From SIG607 sp045648445 (GTDB lineage Bacteria; Bacillota; Clostridia; Oscillospirales; Acutalibacteraceae), in contig JAZRNY010000001.1 of the NCBI GenBank assembly GCA_045648445.1, forward strand, positions 1 through 64,000: 64,000 bases of DNA, given 5' to 3'. How positions within the stretch are numbered: the stretch's first letter is position 1; each line of letters begins with the position of its first letter. Shown here in pieces: positions 25,693 through 33,902 of this stretch. The notes below the pieces were generated by a model that made no database searches, had not been told where the DNA came from, and worked only from the letters and a program-made list of their open reading frames with translations. The position numbers and the translations under genes were made by a program.

Positions 25693-25860
25693 TCAAGGTT
25701 TACAGGACATATATTTGCAAAAAACATCATATAATTTTGCTTCTATTTGTAGTTTTACTTCTCTTTTTTCGTCCACAGAAAATTGAGGGGTTAAATTCGT
25801 AATCGACACGATTTTATTGCCGATTTTCTGCTCCCAAGACTGTGCGACATAATTTACCAT
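25693..25860 (-). CDS. Small protein upstream of the recombinase
   Basis: The 55-residue frame begins MVNYVAQSWEQKIG after a strong GGAAGGAGA site. It ends with MSCKP 72 bases before the recombinase. It is mildly charged and helical in the middle (DEKREVKLQIEAKLYDVF). Short open frames just ahead of large serine recombinases are common in Clostridia elements and are of unknown role. I am fairly confident that it is translated. Confidence 0.6.
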   Translation of the reverse strand: MVNYVAQSWEQKIGNKIVSITNLTPQFSVDEKREVKLQIEAKLYDVFCKYMSCKP

Positions 25861-26086
25861 GCAGTCCGTCTCCTTCCTTTTGCGACTATTTTTCTTTTAT
25901 TAAAATATGATTTGCGTCTTGTCCTCTATACCAAAACGCATAAGCAATAAGTTTTCGTTAATGCTTATTGCTTAAACTTTAAATCTGCCGTCATCAGATT
26001 TATGATTTTAGATTTCCGTTCAGAGAATCAGGTAGGGACTAATCCTCTGCGAAAATCTGCAATTAAAACATAAGAATATAAATTTT

Positions 26087-26109
26087 GAGTTTCAAGAAAA
26101 CATTAACTT
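26087..26109. repeat. Dispersed 20-base repeat, copy 1
   Basis: GTTTCAAGAAAACATTAACT with GA before it, directly after the integrase stop. Five copies lie between 26 and 29 kb. Confidence 0.85.
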
Positions 26110-27086
26110 TAATGGATTCTTTTAATTTCATTCGAATAAGTGTTGTTTACATCATTACGAGAATGTCCCATTGATTCAGATAATTCTCGTTCAATTTGTG
26201 CATCAGTCATTTTGCCTTCGGCCTTGTATCGGGCTTTGGTTTCTTGATAAAATAGATGCCTGAGACTATGCCAATGTATCGATTGTTCTCTTGGTCTTTT
26301 GCCTGGGCTTTTGTACTTTGTGCGTTCGGGGTCCATAAATTTCTTTTTATTGTTGTTCATCCAGTTATCCAAGGATTTGCTTTTCTTTTTAACACTGTTT
26401 GTATGGTTATCGCATATAACATAGTCCATAGAACTTTTGCCGTTTTTCTGAGCGTATGCAAATACTCGTCTTAAAATGTTCTCCTGCATTTTTGTTTCAA
26501 CAGGTATGTCTCTCGGTCTGCCACCTTTGGTGTTGGTAAGATTTAATTGTTTATGTTTCAGCGCATACTCAATTTGATGCACACGGAGTGTTACAAACTC
26601 CTCGTGGCGAAGTCCAAAGTATCTATCCATATACGCTTCAATCACAGCATCAATACGCCCCATATCAAGCGCAACTTTGATAAGGTCATCAAACTCATGC
26701 GGAAGAATAGATTTATCCTTTATATATAATTGGCGCTTGGCAACGAAGAAACATTTATTACTTTTTGGCAAATTACGTTTAGGGTTCATTCGCTGATGCA
26801 CCCACTTTATGCCGGATAATTCGGTGAGTATATATCCGGGCTTACAACCGCTGATTTGAAGATGCTCAACATAACTTCGCACGTGGCGCACTTCAACATT
26901 TCTAAAATTCTGCAATGTGGTATTCTCTCCTAAATACCCACAGAATCTATTCATTACCGCTTTATAACGCCTTCGTGTTTTAAAACTTCCTTGATTCGAC
27001 CTATCAATCACAGGAAGCGTCTGATTAAGCAAATTCCGTTTTTGGTTCTCGGCTTTTCGTTCTTGTTCTTCAGGGGTTAAACTCAT
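26109..27086 (-). CDS. Tyrosine recombinase/integrase
   Basis: Phage-type integrase of 325 residues. The catalytic set is visible: Arg in YFGLRHEEFVTLR, His-x-x-Arg in HWHSLRHLF, His in MGHSRND and nucleophile Tyr in NNTYSNE. The N-terminal part (about 35-120) is a SAM-like core-binding domain. The start at ATG 27086 follows AAAGGAG; an extra 15 residues upstream lack a site. It may belong to an element different from that of the serine recombinase. Copies of the 20-base repeat flank it, which could be binding sites or remnants of recombination. Confidence 0.92.
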   Translation of the reverse strand: MSLTPEEQERKAENQKRNLLNQTLPVIDRSNQGSFKTRRRYKAVMNRFCGYLGENTTLQNFRNVEVRHVRSYVEHLQISGCKPGYILTELSGIKWVHQRMNPKRNLPKSNKCFFVAKRQLYIKDKSILPHEFDDLIKVALDMGRIDAVIEAYMDRYFGLRHEEFVTLRVHQIEYALKHKQLNLTNTKGGRPRDIPVETKMQENILRRVFAYAQKNGKSSMDYVICDNHTNSVKKKSKSLDNWMNNNKKKFMDPERTKYKSPGKRPREQSIHWHSLRHLFYQETKARYKAEGKMTDAQIERELSESMGHSRNDVNNTYSNEIKRIH

Positions 27087-27196
27087 AAGTATTACTCCTT
27101 TCGTAATATTTCGTGAATTTATAAAAAACATCTATGTGCTACTCGATGCCCTTCACAAATTTCCGATACTTAAATGTGGATAATGTTTTTATGCCA

Positions 27197-27215
27197 TTTC
27201 AAGAAAACATTAACT
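27197..27215. repeat. Dispersed 20-base repeat, copy 2
   Basis: TTTCAAGAAAACATTAACT, 110 bases upstream of the integrase start; its first base differs from the other copies (A for G). Confidence 0.8.
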
Positions 27216-27317
27216 CACATGAATTTATCCAAATTTTCGTTCACAGATTTCAGTGGTTCAGGTTGAAACTGTGTGCCAAAATATTTGGATGTTAAATATA
27301 TAAGGAATAAAATTTTC

Positions 27318-27341
27318 GAGTTTCAAGAAAACATTAACTTT
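27318..27341. repeat. Dispersed 20-base repeat, copy 3
   Basis: CGAGTTTCAAGAAAACATTA followed by ACTTT. It shares extra flanking bases with copies 1 and 4. Confidence 0.85.
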
Positions 27342-27444
27342 TTATATGATTTATAAAATCATAGGTTTGTGTACGAAAATTTTAATTAAGGCAGTTGGTA
27401 TATAAATAAATTTATTGACGAAAATTTTAATCATAAAAAATTTT

Positions 27445-27479
27445 GGCTCCCACAGACTGATTCGCAGTCTATGGGAGCC
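27445..27479 (-). terminator. Strong terminator ending the non-coding locus
   Basis: A fifteen-base stem, GGCTCCCAYAGACTG with CAGTCTRTGGGAGCC and one mismatch, is followed on the minus strand by AAAATTTTTT. It could end a minus-strand transcript from the structured region up to 1.1 kb upstream. Confidence 0.75.
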
Positions 27480-28111
27480 GTTCTATAAATGATAGTCATC
27501 CTTCCCGCACTCATTTCGAAATGATAGTCATCAATCATTTCAAAAAGATAGGATAGATTCTTTTATGGGATTATTGCAGATGTGGGTACATCCACTTTAT
27601 ATATCTTTGATTACTCTTATAGAATTCTGTTCAGAGCATTTCAAAAATATAATCATCTTTTCATACTAAGCACCGACAATTTATTTCAAAACGAATTTCG
27701 AAAAGATAGTTAATCTATCATTTCAAAATGTGCATCATAAATCATCTCAAAATATCATCTCGAAATCTTGTCATCTATCATACGAAAAAGATAGCAAGGC
27801 ATAGTACGCCTAGGGACTTTTTTACATAAAATTAAGTACGTTTCTCCTATTTTCTTTTACTAACTTTGCGTACTATGCCTTGGCGCCGCTCCCTCGGGCA
27901 GGCCCTCGGTCGCGTTTCTATCTTCCTTGTTTGAAAGATAGAAACCGGCGCCTCTCGAAATGAGAGTCATTATCATATCGAAATGAGTATCATCTTTATC
28001 ATCTATCATTTCGAAAAGATTGTCATACCTCTCGAAAAGAGAATAGCTTTCGAAATGACTCTCGAAATTATAATCATCATTATCTCGAAACGTAAATCAT
28101 ATTTAATTTTG
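27480..28111. other. Non-coding stretch of AT-rich hairpins and GC-rich stems
   Basis: No gene is seen over 630 bases. Self-complementary boxes such as CATTTCGAAATG, TTTTCGAAAA and TCTCGAAA recur among linkers like ATAGTCATC and ATCATCTATC. A 14-base perfect inverted repeat, AAGGCATAGTACGC (27796-27809) with GCGTACTATGCCTT (27868-27881), is followed by GGCGCC (27882 and 27947) enclosing GTTTCTATCTT/AAGATAGAAAC (27914-27945). The composition differs from all genes around it. It is probably RNA-forming or a recognition array. Confidence 0.6.
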
Positions 28112-28553
28112 GCTGAAGGTCAGCATTATAGGACAAGCCCAGCGTATACTTAGGTGTGCCTAAGCCTCTAATTTTAGAGTACGCAATACCATATACCGAT
28201 ACAATGGATCGGTCCACCGCTGAATAGTGGTACGGCAAGGATTTTCATTACCGATTAAACCCCAGAAACTTCGGCGCTTGATTTAAGTACTGAAAATATA
28301 TCCAAGCAAATATTTTTTCAGCCGTGTCTTTCACGGTAGCAACGATGAACCTGCCTGTCATCGCTCAGGTGTGCTGCCGCAGATTTTCGTTAACAACTTA
28401 AAACTTAAATCTGCTACTCAACCTGCAACATTTCGGCAGCTGTGCAAGTCGGACCTTTTCAGGTACATTTCATCATCTCTCGACATACCTTTGCCGAAGA
28501 TACCTTTACTTCCCGTGCTAATGGTGTAACATTTCTTCGTACACCGTTCAATT
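28112..28553 (-). ncRNA. Candidate large structured RNA
   Basis: A 440-base gene-free stretch contains at least eleven perfect helices. Examples are CTTAGG/CCTAAG (28149-28164), CTCTAA/TTAGAG (28166-28179), ACCGAT/ATCGGT (28195-28213), CCGTG/CACGG (28322-28336), CGATGA/TCATCG (28343-28363) and GGTGTA/TACACC (28523-28545). A nested helix GCTGCC...GGCAGC (28373, 28435) stacks on GCAGATTT/AAATCTGC (28379, 28407). On the minus strand ACCT-GAAA-AGGT (28453-28464) makes a GNRA tetraloop, so I favour minus. ROOL, GOLLD or OLE-like RNA are options to test; I cannot identify the family. Confidence 0.55.
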
Positions 28554-28554
28554 T

Positions 28555-28611
28555 AAAAAACTCCTTCTTAAAATTCTAAGATGACACTTAAATTCTAAGA
28601 AAGAGTTTTTT
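28555..28611. terminator. Bidirectional hairpin terminator
   Basis: AAAAAACTC-x-TTCTTA pairs with TAAGAA-x-GAGTTTTTT across a 25-base loop. It ends the small HTH gene (minus strand) and could also end a plus-strand transcript of the structured region. Confidence 0.65.
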
Positions 28612-28635
28612 GAGTTTCAAGAAAACATTAACTTT
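28611..28635. repeat. Dispersed 20-base repeat, copy 4
   Basis: The same repeat lies between the HTH gene stop (28646) and the terminator hairpin. Confidence 0.85.
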
Positions 28636-28645
28636 CGGTATGACT

Positions 28646-28879
28646 TTATAAATCAAACGCAAAGAATTCAGCGGGGCTTATGTCGAAATACAACATTGTA
28701 TCCATCATAGATTTGAACGACGGGTCAATTTTTCCTTTGAGAATTCGACTGATATACCCCTCGTTATACCCTAGCGACAAGCTGAGCTCACGAGCAGTAA
28801 TATTATTTTGCTCCATAAGTTTTTTAAGCCTTTTTCTGTAATCATCTTCCCAAACTGCTGTATCAATGTACTTTTTCAT
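28646..28879 (-). CDS. Small XRE-type DNA-binding protein
   Basis: The 77-residue protein is a single helix-turn-helix domain (residues 13-65: KLMEQNNITARELSLSLGYN, then EGYISRILKGKIDPS). The C-terminal tail MLYFDISPAEFFAFDL is typical of short element regulators that dimerise. GAGGTTG lies before the ATG. It follows the sigma-factor gene in the same direction but is separated from it by a terminator, so it is its own unit. Confidence 0.85.
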   Translation of the reverse strand: MKKYIDTAVWEDDYRKRLKKLMEQNNITARELSLSLGYNEGYISRILKGKIDPSFKSMMDTMLYFDISPAEFFAFDL

Positions 28880-28902
28880 TGATTTTCAACCTCTTTTCAT
28901 AA

Positions 28903-28948
28903 AAAAATATGACCTCTAAATCCATAAAACTTTAAAGGTCATATTTTT
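28903..28948 (-). terminator. Terminator of the sigma-factor gene
   Basis: AAAAATATGACCT pairs with AGGTCATATTTTT over a 20-base loop. Confidence 0.7.
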
Positions 28949-28968
28949 ATTACATAAGGTTATTATTT

Positions 28969-28990
28969 CGTTTCAAGAAAACATTAACTA
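28969..28990. repeat. Dispersed 20-base repeat, copy 5
   Basis: CGTTTCAAGAAAACATTAACT overlaps the stop codon of the sigma-factor gene by a few bases. Confidence 0.85.
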
Positions 28991-30628
28991 TTTTTCAACA
29001 ACTAACAGAACGCCTTCAGGACCGATTCGTTTTTCCGGCTCTGTTAAAATGTTTTCTGCAATACATTTTTCAATCAAATCATTCAAAACATTTATTCCTG
29101 CTACCAATAGATTATATGATTTATATTCATTAAGAAGATGTTTTTGAATATGAGACACCATATAATCATGCAACTCTACAGCAATTTTATTACAGATGTC
29201 TTCAACGGAATCATAGTATCCTCGAAGAAGATTGCGGTATTGTTCCCAATCTTCATGGTAGATAGTTATTATTTTCGGCTCTAAAACATCTCCAACTTTT
29301 CTTAAAAATCCACATTCAATTGATTTAGCCGCAATTTCTTTTTGATTCTCGGTTAAGTCATTTACAGACAGTCCACCGATCGATTTTAATGTAATACTCA
29401 TCTTTTCATCGTTTGTTATATCCTGACCGGCATAAAAATGTCTGTCAATTCTTTTACCATAGATATTGCGGATAAAAACATAAGAATAACCACAAAAATC
29501 TCGTGTCTCATTGCCGTCACAACCATAAAACCTACCACCGTAAGGTGTACCGTCTTCAACTGCAACAGCAACTGTTGTAAAATTCCTCTCTGGCAATTTT
29601 ACATCTTTAAAGAACTTTTCTTCGAGTATATCATCGACACGCTCTTTTATAAACCATACAGATTCGTTTATCAAAGACCAAAGAATAAATCTCAAGTCTG
29701 TTTGTGGACTCAAATATGGGAAACTCAAAAAACTTTCTTTAGTTTCATTCAAATGCTTTTTTAACTTTTTGGACAGTTCGTCCAAATGTTTGGTATATAT
29801 TTCTCCAACTTCATCAAACTCATTGTTATCAACAATAATTACATTGGCTATATACTTTTCTCCTTCTTTCCGAAGAAGTCCATAACTGCCGTTTTCACCC
29901 TTTATTTGAATATCAAGTTCATCCTCAATATAAGGCATAGGAACACATAATTCTTCTGATAACTCTTTCGCACTCTTGGCCTTATCTTTACACGCATAAA
30001 CAATATTTTGGGATAAAATACGCTCTGCTTTTGTTCGTGGGTCATTCCCACGCGGATTTCCTGTGCCTATAAATGCCAAAGAGACAGGCTTTAAAGATAA
30101 ATTTCTTTCATTCATAGTTTCAACCTCTTTTCTAACTGTATTACGTGCAGAAAACAAACGTTGTTTTACAGTTGTTTCATTGATACCAAGTTTTAAGGCA
30201 ATGTCCTTGACTTTCATCTCGTCAAGGTAATACAGCACCATAACCTCTCGGTATGCTTTGGACAGAAACGAAATCTCTGAAAAGATTTTCTTTATCTGTT
30301 CCTGCTCGGCGGCTTCTTCAATAAAGCTATCAACTTCATTCTCTTTTGCTGCCAATAACAAATCGCTATTTTCAATACTAATGGTTTGTCGTGTCTGATT
30401 TCTCTTTTTAGAGTAATCAGCATACACTCTCCGTGCTATTGTCCAAACAAAAGCGTAGAAGTTTTCTACATTTTCCTGATTATGTACGGCAGATATTACG
30501 GCGAGAATGATGTCCAAACATAAATCCTCTGCTTCGTAAGAAGTATTGCATCTTCGGTATGAAAATTGATAGATCTTATCAAGGAACTCTTTGTCGCCTA
30601 TAAGTTTTAAGATTTCGTTTGTTTTCAT
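28988..30628 (-). CDS. ECF-like sigma factor with a long C-terminal extension
   Basis: Residues about 5-75 form sigma-70 region 2 (YQFSYRRCNTSYEAEDLCLD, with FVWTIARRVYADY). Residues about 115-170 form region 4 (LDEMKVKDIALKLGINETTV then KQRLFSARNTVRKE). A 360-residue extension follows. Its first part has winged-helix-like features (AKSAKELSEELCVPMPYIEDEL) and the rest is an unknown domain with GRFYGCDGNETRDF. This is far longer than a usual 180-residue ECF factor, so the tail may sense a signal. ATG 30628 has an AAAGGTG site. It lies after the bactofilin-like regulator and probably shares its operon. Confidence 0.8.
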   Translation of the reverse strand: MKTNEILKLIGDKEFLDKIYQFSYRRCNTSYEAEDLCLDIILAVISAVHNQENVENFYAFVWTIARRVYADYSKKRNQTRQTISIENSDLLLAAKENEVDSFIEEAAEQEQIKKIFSEISFLSKAYREVMVLYYLDEMKVKDIALKLGINETTVKQRLFSARNTVRKEVETMNERNLSLKPVSLAFIGTGNPRGNDPRTKAERILSQNIVYACKDKAKSAKELSEELCVPMPYIEDELDIQIKGENGSYGLLRKEGEKYIANVIIVDNNEFDEVGEIYTKHLDELSKKLKKHLNETKESFLSFPYLSPQTDLRFILWSLINESVWFIKERVDDILEEKFFKDVKLPERNFTTVAVAVEDGTPYGGRFYGCDGNETRDFCGYSYVFIRNIYGKRIDRHFYAGQDITNDEKMSITLKSIGGLSVNDLTENQKEIAAKSIECGFLRKVGDVLEPKIITIYHEDWEQYRNLLRGYYDSVEDICNKIAVELHDYMVSHIQKHLLNEYKSYNLLVAGINVLNDLIEKCIAENILTEPEKRIGPEGVLLVVEK

Positions 30629-30696
30629 TTTGCACCTTTGCTTCAATCATGATTGTTACGCCTATATAGTCGGCAAAATTAGAGGTTGGTTAGGTA

Positions 30697-31605
30697 TTAT
30701 TTATAAATAATATTTCCTTGGCATTCAACATTACCTTCAATTATTTTGCATTCAATGCTTCCACCGCAGTTGACATCCCCTTTAATATTATCGCCGCAAG
30801 CAACATTATCACCACAGTTTACAGCACCATTTATTTCGCCCGCACAGGAAACGTTGTTTCCGCAATTAACTCCGCCGCCGATCGAACCGCCGCAAGAAAT
30901 ATTGGCTCCTGCGTTTACGTTACCGTTTATATTACCCTGACAGTTTACATTTTGGCTACTTTCTTTAATATCACCATTGATTTCGTTGCATTCGATTTCG
31001 CCGTGGCTTACAACATCACCATTGATACTTGCATCACAAGATATATTACCAAAGACTTCAACTTTAAAATATTGCCTTGTAGTTTCGTTACAGTTTTTTG
31101 GAAAAGTAATATCTATAGTTTTATCTATGTCGTCGACCGATATAACTTTTTTGCCTCTGGCAACTACAACACGTAATATATCATCATTCGGCCAAGAGAA
31201 TTGCGAAGAGCAATCTTCTTTATCTTTCACTTCACCTTTTAGCAAGTCTATTAAATGTACTGCTTGTTCATAGCCAATATTCAGTTTTCTTTGCAACAAT
31301 GATGTAGAAACTGTACCGCTTTCTTTCATAATTTTCATTGCTTTAGAAAAAACAGCGTCTTTTTCAGCATCGTTAACCTCTTTAGTCATAGACATTCTCG
31401 GCACAATGCCGAACAATTCATCTATACTTATCTCAAATATATCGGCAAGCTTTGGTAGTAGACTGATATCTGGACAACACTGTGCCGACTCCCATTTAGA
31501 TACCGACTGGTTGGTTACACCTAACTTTACGGCAAGGTCCTCTTGTGTTAAGCCTTGCTTTTTTCTATAAAAACAAATAGTATCGTTGAGCTTCAAATTA
31601 TCCAT
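30697..31605 (-). CDS. XRE regulator fused to a cysteine-laddered beta-solenoid
   Basis: Residues 8-62 are an XRE helix-turn-helix (LTQEDLAVKLGVTNQSVSKWE). Residues about 90-115 form a second winged-helix-like part. From residue 185 a bactofilin-like repeat runs to the end, with units such as NGDVVSHGEIECNEI and VNCGNNVSC. In the last 70 residues cysteines alternate at spacings of 6 and 10, a 16-residue period, so a ladder of cysteines would line one face. This suggests a metal- or redox-responsive polymer or sensor (inference). The gene is followed by the sigma-factor gene after about 70 bases. Confidence 0.75.
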   Translation of the reverse strand: MDNLKLNDTICFYRKKQGLTQEDLAVKLGVTNQSVSKWESAQCCPDISLLPKLADIFEISIDELFGIVPRMSMTKEVNDAEKDAVFSKAMKIMKESGTVSTSLLQRKLNIGYEQAVHLIDLLKGEVKDKEDCSSQFSWPNDDILRVVVARGKKVISVDDIDKTIDITFPKNCNETTRQYFKVEVFGNISCDASINGDVVSHGEIECNEINGDIKESSQNVNCQGNINGNVNAGANISCGGSIGGGVNCGNNVSCAGEINGAVNCGDNVACGDNIKGDVNCGGSIECKIIEGNVECQGNIIYK

Positions 31606-31773
31606 AATTACACTCCTTTATATTTCTTGTAGCTACATTTATATTTTAAGGGTTATAAGAATACAAATCAATAACGCAGTTATTGGAATTTTCCAACTTA
31701 AAGTTGGATTAGAATTTAACATTATGCCGCCTGCAGAGCACAGACGGCACTTGCATATTGGACACACGAAGTA

Positions 31774-33312
31774 CTAATTTTTATCTAGCATCATTCCTAT
31801 AGCTTTCGCAACCCTTTGCATAGCGATGTTATTGTTTTTAGTGGTTAGTTTTGCGGTATAGCCTAAACTCAAAATTCTTTCAGCGGCAACCGAAACGACT
31901 GCTTTACAATAGCCTTTATTACGCTCGGTAGGTAAGGTGGCAACTGCACCAATCTGCAGTTCATTTTCACTAATTTTCATTATATCCGCAAGTGATATGA
32001 TTTTGTTATCCTTTATATACGCAACTGTCCCCAAACTTTCAAATTCATCAGGGTCATCCTTTCGTAAATCGTATATAGCAAAACCTTCTTTATAGAATTG
32101 GTTTATTAGTTCAAAATCTTTTTGCCAATCAAGGATTTTTACATTACTATCAGTGAACTTATGAAGTTTAGATGTATCTGAAATCTTAAATTTAATCACT
32201 TTGTTACTGTTTTCTAATCGCTCTTTTAATGCGATAAACTCTGCATTGTCCTTTAATTCTTCGAAACAATTATCATTTAAATTCAATAACAATTCTTCAC
32301 ATAATGTTTTATCAGAGTTTGTTGATATGTTTTGAGGATTCCAAGTTAGTTTACTGAAATAAATAGAATTGTAATTTTGCTCTCCTAAATTAGAAGCGCT
32401 ATCATAGTTTATTGCGCATTTTTCCGACAAAAACAAATTTTTAATAACCATATCACTTTCATTTTTTTGACAATAAAGCTTTGCTATCATTAAATAATAT
32501 AATGATAGTTGGCTGTTGTATAAATTCTCATTTTCATCATCATAAAGCATTGTTTTGTTGAGGTTAATTGCAGTATCAAGCATTTTAATACGTTGGTCCA
32601 TGGTTAGTCCTTGCCGTAGATCCTTATCACAAGCCATTAGATAAAGTATACTACAACAAAAGTGAAGCATGAATCTTAGATTATTTTGTTCTTGCTTTAA
32701 GCGTTCTGTTCCAGAATAAATATGGCTCAATAGCATTTCCTTACAAATTAGCATATTCGGCATATCTTCTGCGAGCTTAATAGCCGCATCTTTTTTGTTC
32801 ATTTTGGGATATTCATAGCAAAGTATTTGTATGGCGCTATGCCTGATACTATCAACCGTACAGTCTTCTAATATTCTTTCACATAAGGATATAGCTTCCT
32901 CAACAAACTTGTGCTCTTCTCTATATTTTTGTTGTTCACTTGTAGCGCCATAAGATACTAAGCCATAGGCAAGATTTAACATCCATTGATAGTTTCTTGG
33001 ATATAAATTAAGTACTTTGCGCGACAATTTGATTTTTTCTAAGATTTTTCCTTTGCGTCCAAGTTCGTGGTACTCTTTTTCGTACCTTCTTAATTCAGCT
33101 TCATTTTCACTTGCTTTTAAATCAAGCAACTCATCCGTACTTACACCAAAAAAGTTTGCCAATTTAGGCAATAGTGTAATATCTGGCAGAGCCAAACCGT
33201 TTTCCCATTTACTAACTGCTTGGTAAGAAATGTTAAGATAATCTGCCAACTTTTCTTGGGTTACATCCTGAGATTTACGCAGTTCCTTTATTTTTTCGCC
33301 AATCTTTAACAT
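31774..33312 (-). CDS. XRE regulator with helical-repeat and GNAT domains
   Basis: Residues 3-65 are a helix-turn-helix (VTQEKLADYLNISYQAVSKWE). Residues about 80-370 are alpha-helical, TPR-like, with no catalytic motif. The last about 130 residues look like a GNAT acetyltransferase: SLADIMKISENELQIGAVAT then TLPTERNKGYCKAVV for the acetyl-CoA loop. The pairing of a DNA-binding domain with an acetyltransferase in one chain is unusual. The start at ATG 33312 has GGAG eight bases before it; an upstream GTG overlaps that site. It is monocistronic by spacing. Confidence 0.8.
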   Translation of the reverse strand: MLKIGEKIKELRKSQDVTQEKLADYLNISYQAVSKWENGLALPDITLLPKLANFFGVSTDELLDLKASENEAELRRYEKEYHELGRKGKILEKIKLSRKVLNLYPRNYQWMLNLAYGLVSYGATSEQQKYREEHKFVEEAISLCERILEDCTVDSIRHSAIQILCYEYPKMNKKDAAIKLAEDMPNMLICKEMLLSHIYSGTERLKQEQNNLRFMLHFCCSILYLMACDKDLRQGLTMDQRIKMLDTAINLNKTMLYDDENENLYNSQLSLYYLMIAKLYCQKNESDMVIKNLFLSEKCAINYDSASNLGEQNYNSIYFSKLTWNPQNISTNSDKTLCEELLLNLNDNCFEELKDNAEFIALKERLENSNKVIKFKISDTSKLHKFTDSNVKILDWQKDFELINQFYKEGFAIYDLRKDDPDEFESLGTVAYIKDNKIISLADIMKISENELQIGAVATLPTERNKGYCKAVVSVAAERILSLGYTAKLTTKNNNIAMQRVAKAIGMMLDKN

Positions 33313-33437
33313 AGCATTCACTCCAAATATTTACTCGAAAGCGCTTTCTGATTATAGTATAAATCATCATAGTTCAAAAGTGTATAACATAACCGTTTAC
33401 CTGTATGCAACCACAGGTTGAGTTAGTGTGTTTTATA

Positions 33438-33468
33438 AATGCCGTTCACCATAGCAAACGGCATTTTG
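33438..33468 (-). terminator. Terminator of the small-enzyme array
   Basis: AAATGCCGTT pairs with AACGGCATTT downstream of the cytidine deaminase gene, the last gene of the long minus-strand array. Confidence 0.65.
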
Positions 33469-33486
33469 TGTAACTTCTTTGTCCAC

Positions 33487-33897
33487 TCAACATATAACCG
33501 GTTGCCACGCAAACGGTAATAAATCTTTTGCAATCACTTTTATCAAGTAACCATTTTCATCGTTTACAATTACTTTTATATCAGGACAGTATTCAAAAAG
33601 CATTTGACGGCAGTTACCGCAAGGAGAAACAACGCAATTCGGAGCTTTATCGTGGACTGCAACAATTGTGTCAAATTCTCTTTCGCCGTTTGATATAGCA
33701 ATTCCCATTGTGATATATTCAGCACAAGAGCCGTGTATTCCGTCACAGTTCACACCCTTGTATACTTCTCCATTTTTGCATAACAAGGCACATCCAACAG
33801 TGTGATTATAAACACCATCATCAAAATTCTCAGTTAAACATTTAAGGGCAATTTTGATAAGGTTTTGGTCGCTATTTGTTATGTCGTATTTCTTCAT
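33487..33897 (-). CDS. cdd: Cytidine deaminase
   Basis: Deaminates cytidine or deoxycytidine to uridine forms. The zinc site is seen as CAEYITMGIAIS with the catalytic Glu and, further on, VSPCGNCRQML with the two other cysteines. The length of 136 residues is normal. The ATG at 33897 follows AAGGAGTG; an upstream GTG lies inside that site. It ends the array of small enzyme genes. The neighbouring ASCH-GNAT-methyltransferase gene stops six bases upstream, so they are probably one transcript. Confidence 0.92.
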   Translation of the reverse strand: MKKYDITNSDQNLIKIALKCLTENFDDGVYNHTVGCALLCKNGEVYKGVNCDGIHGSCAEYITMGIAISNGEREFDTIVAVHDKAPNCVVSPCGNCRQMLFEYCPDIKVIVNDENGYLIKVIAKDLLPFAWQPVIC

Positions 33898-33902
33898 TAT
33901 CT

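Noticed and set aside
27480..28111. Degenerate protein gene in the gene-free stretch
   Set aside because: All frames are short, and the palindromic boxes and paired stems explain the sequence better than decayed codons.
26087..28990. CRISPR array formed by the 20-base repeat
   Set aside because: The five copies are separated by about 100 to 1270 bases with genes between them, and there are no cas genes; CRISPR needs short regular spacers.
30718..31176. Plus-strand frame opposite the bactofilin-like gene
   Set aside because: It mirrors the repetitive Cys-rich codons of the real gene and has no start signal.
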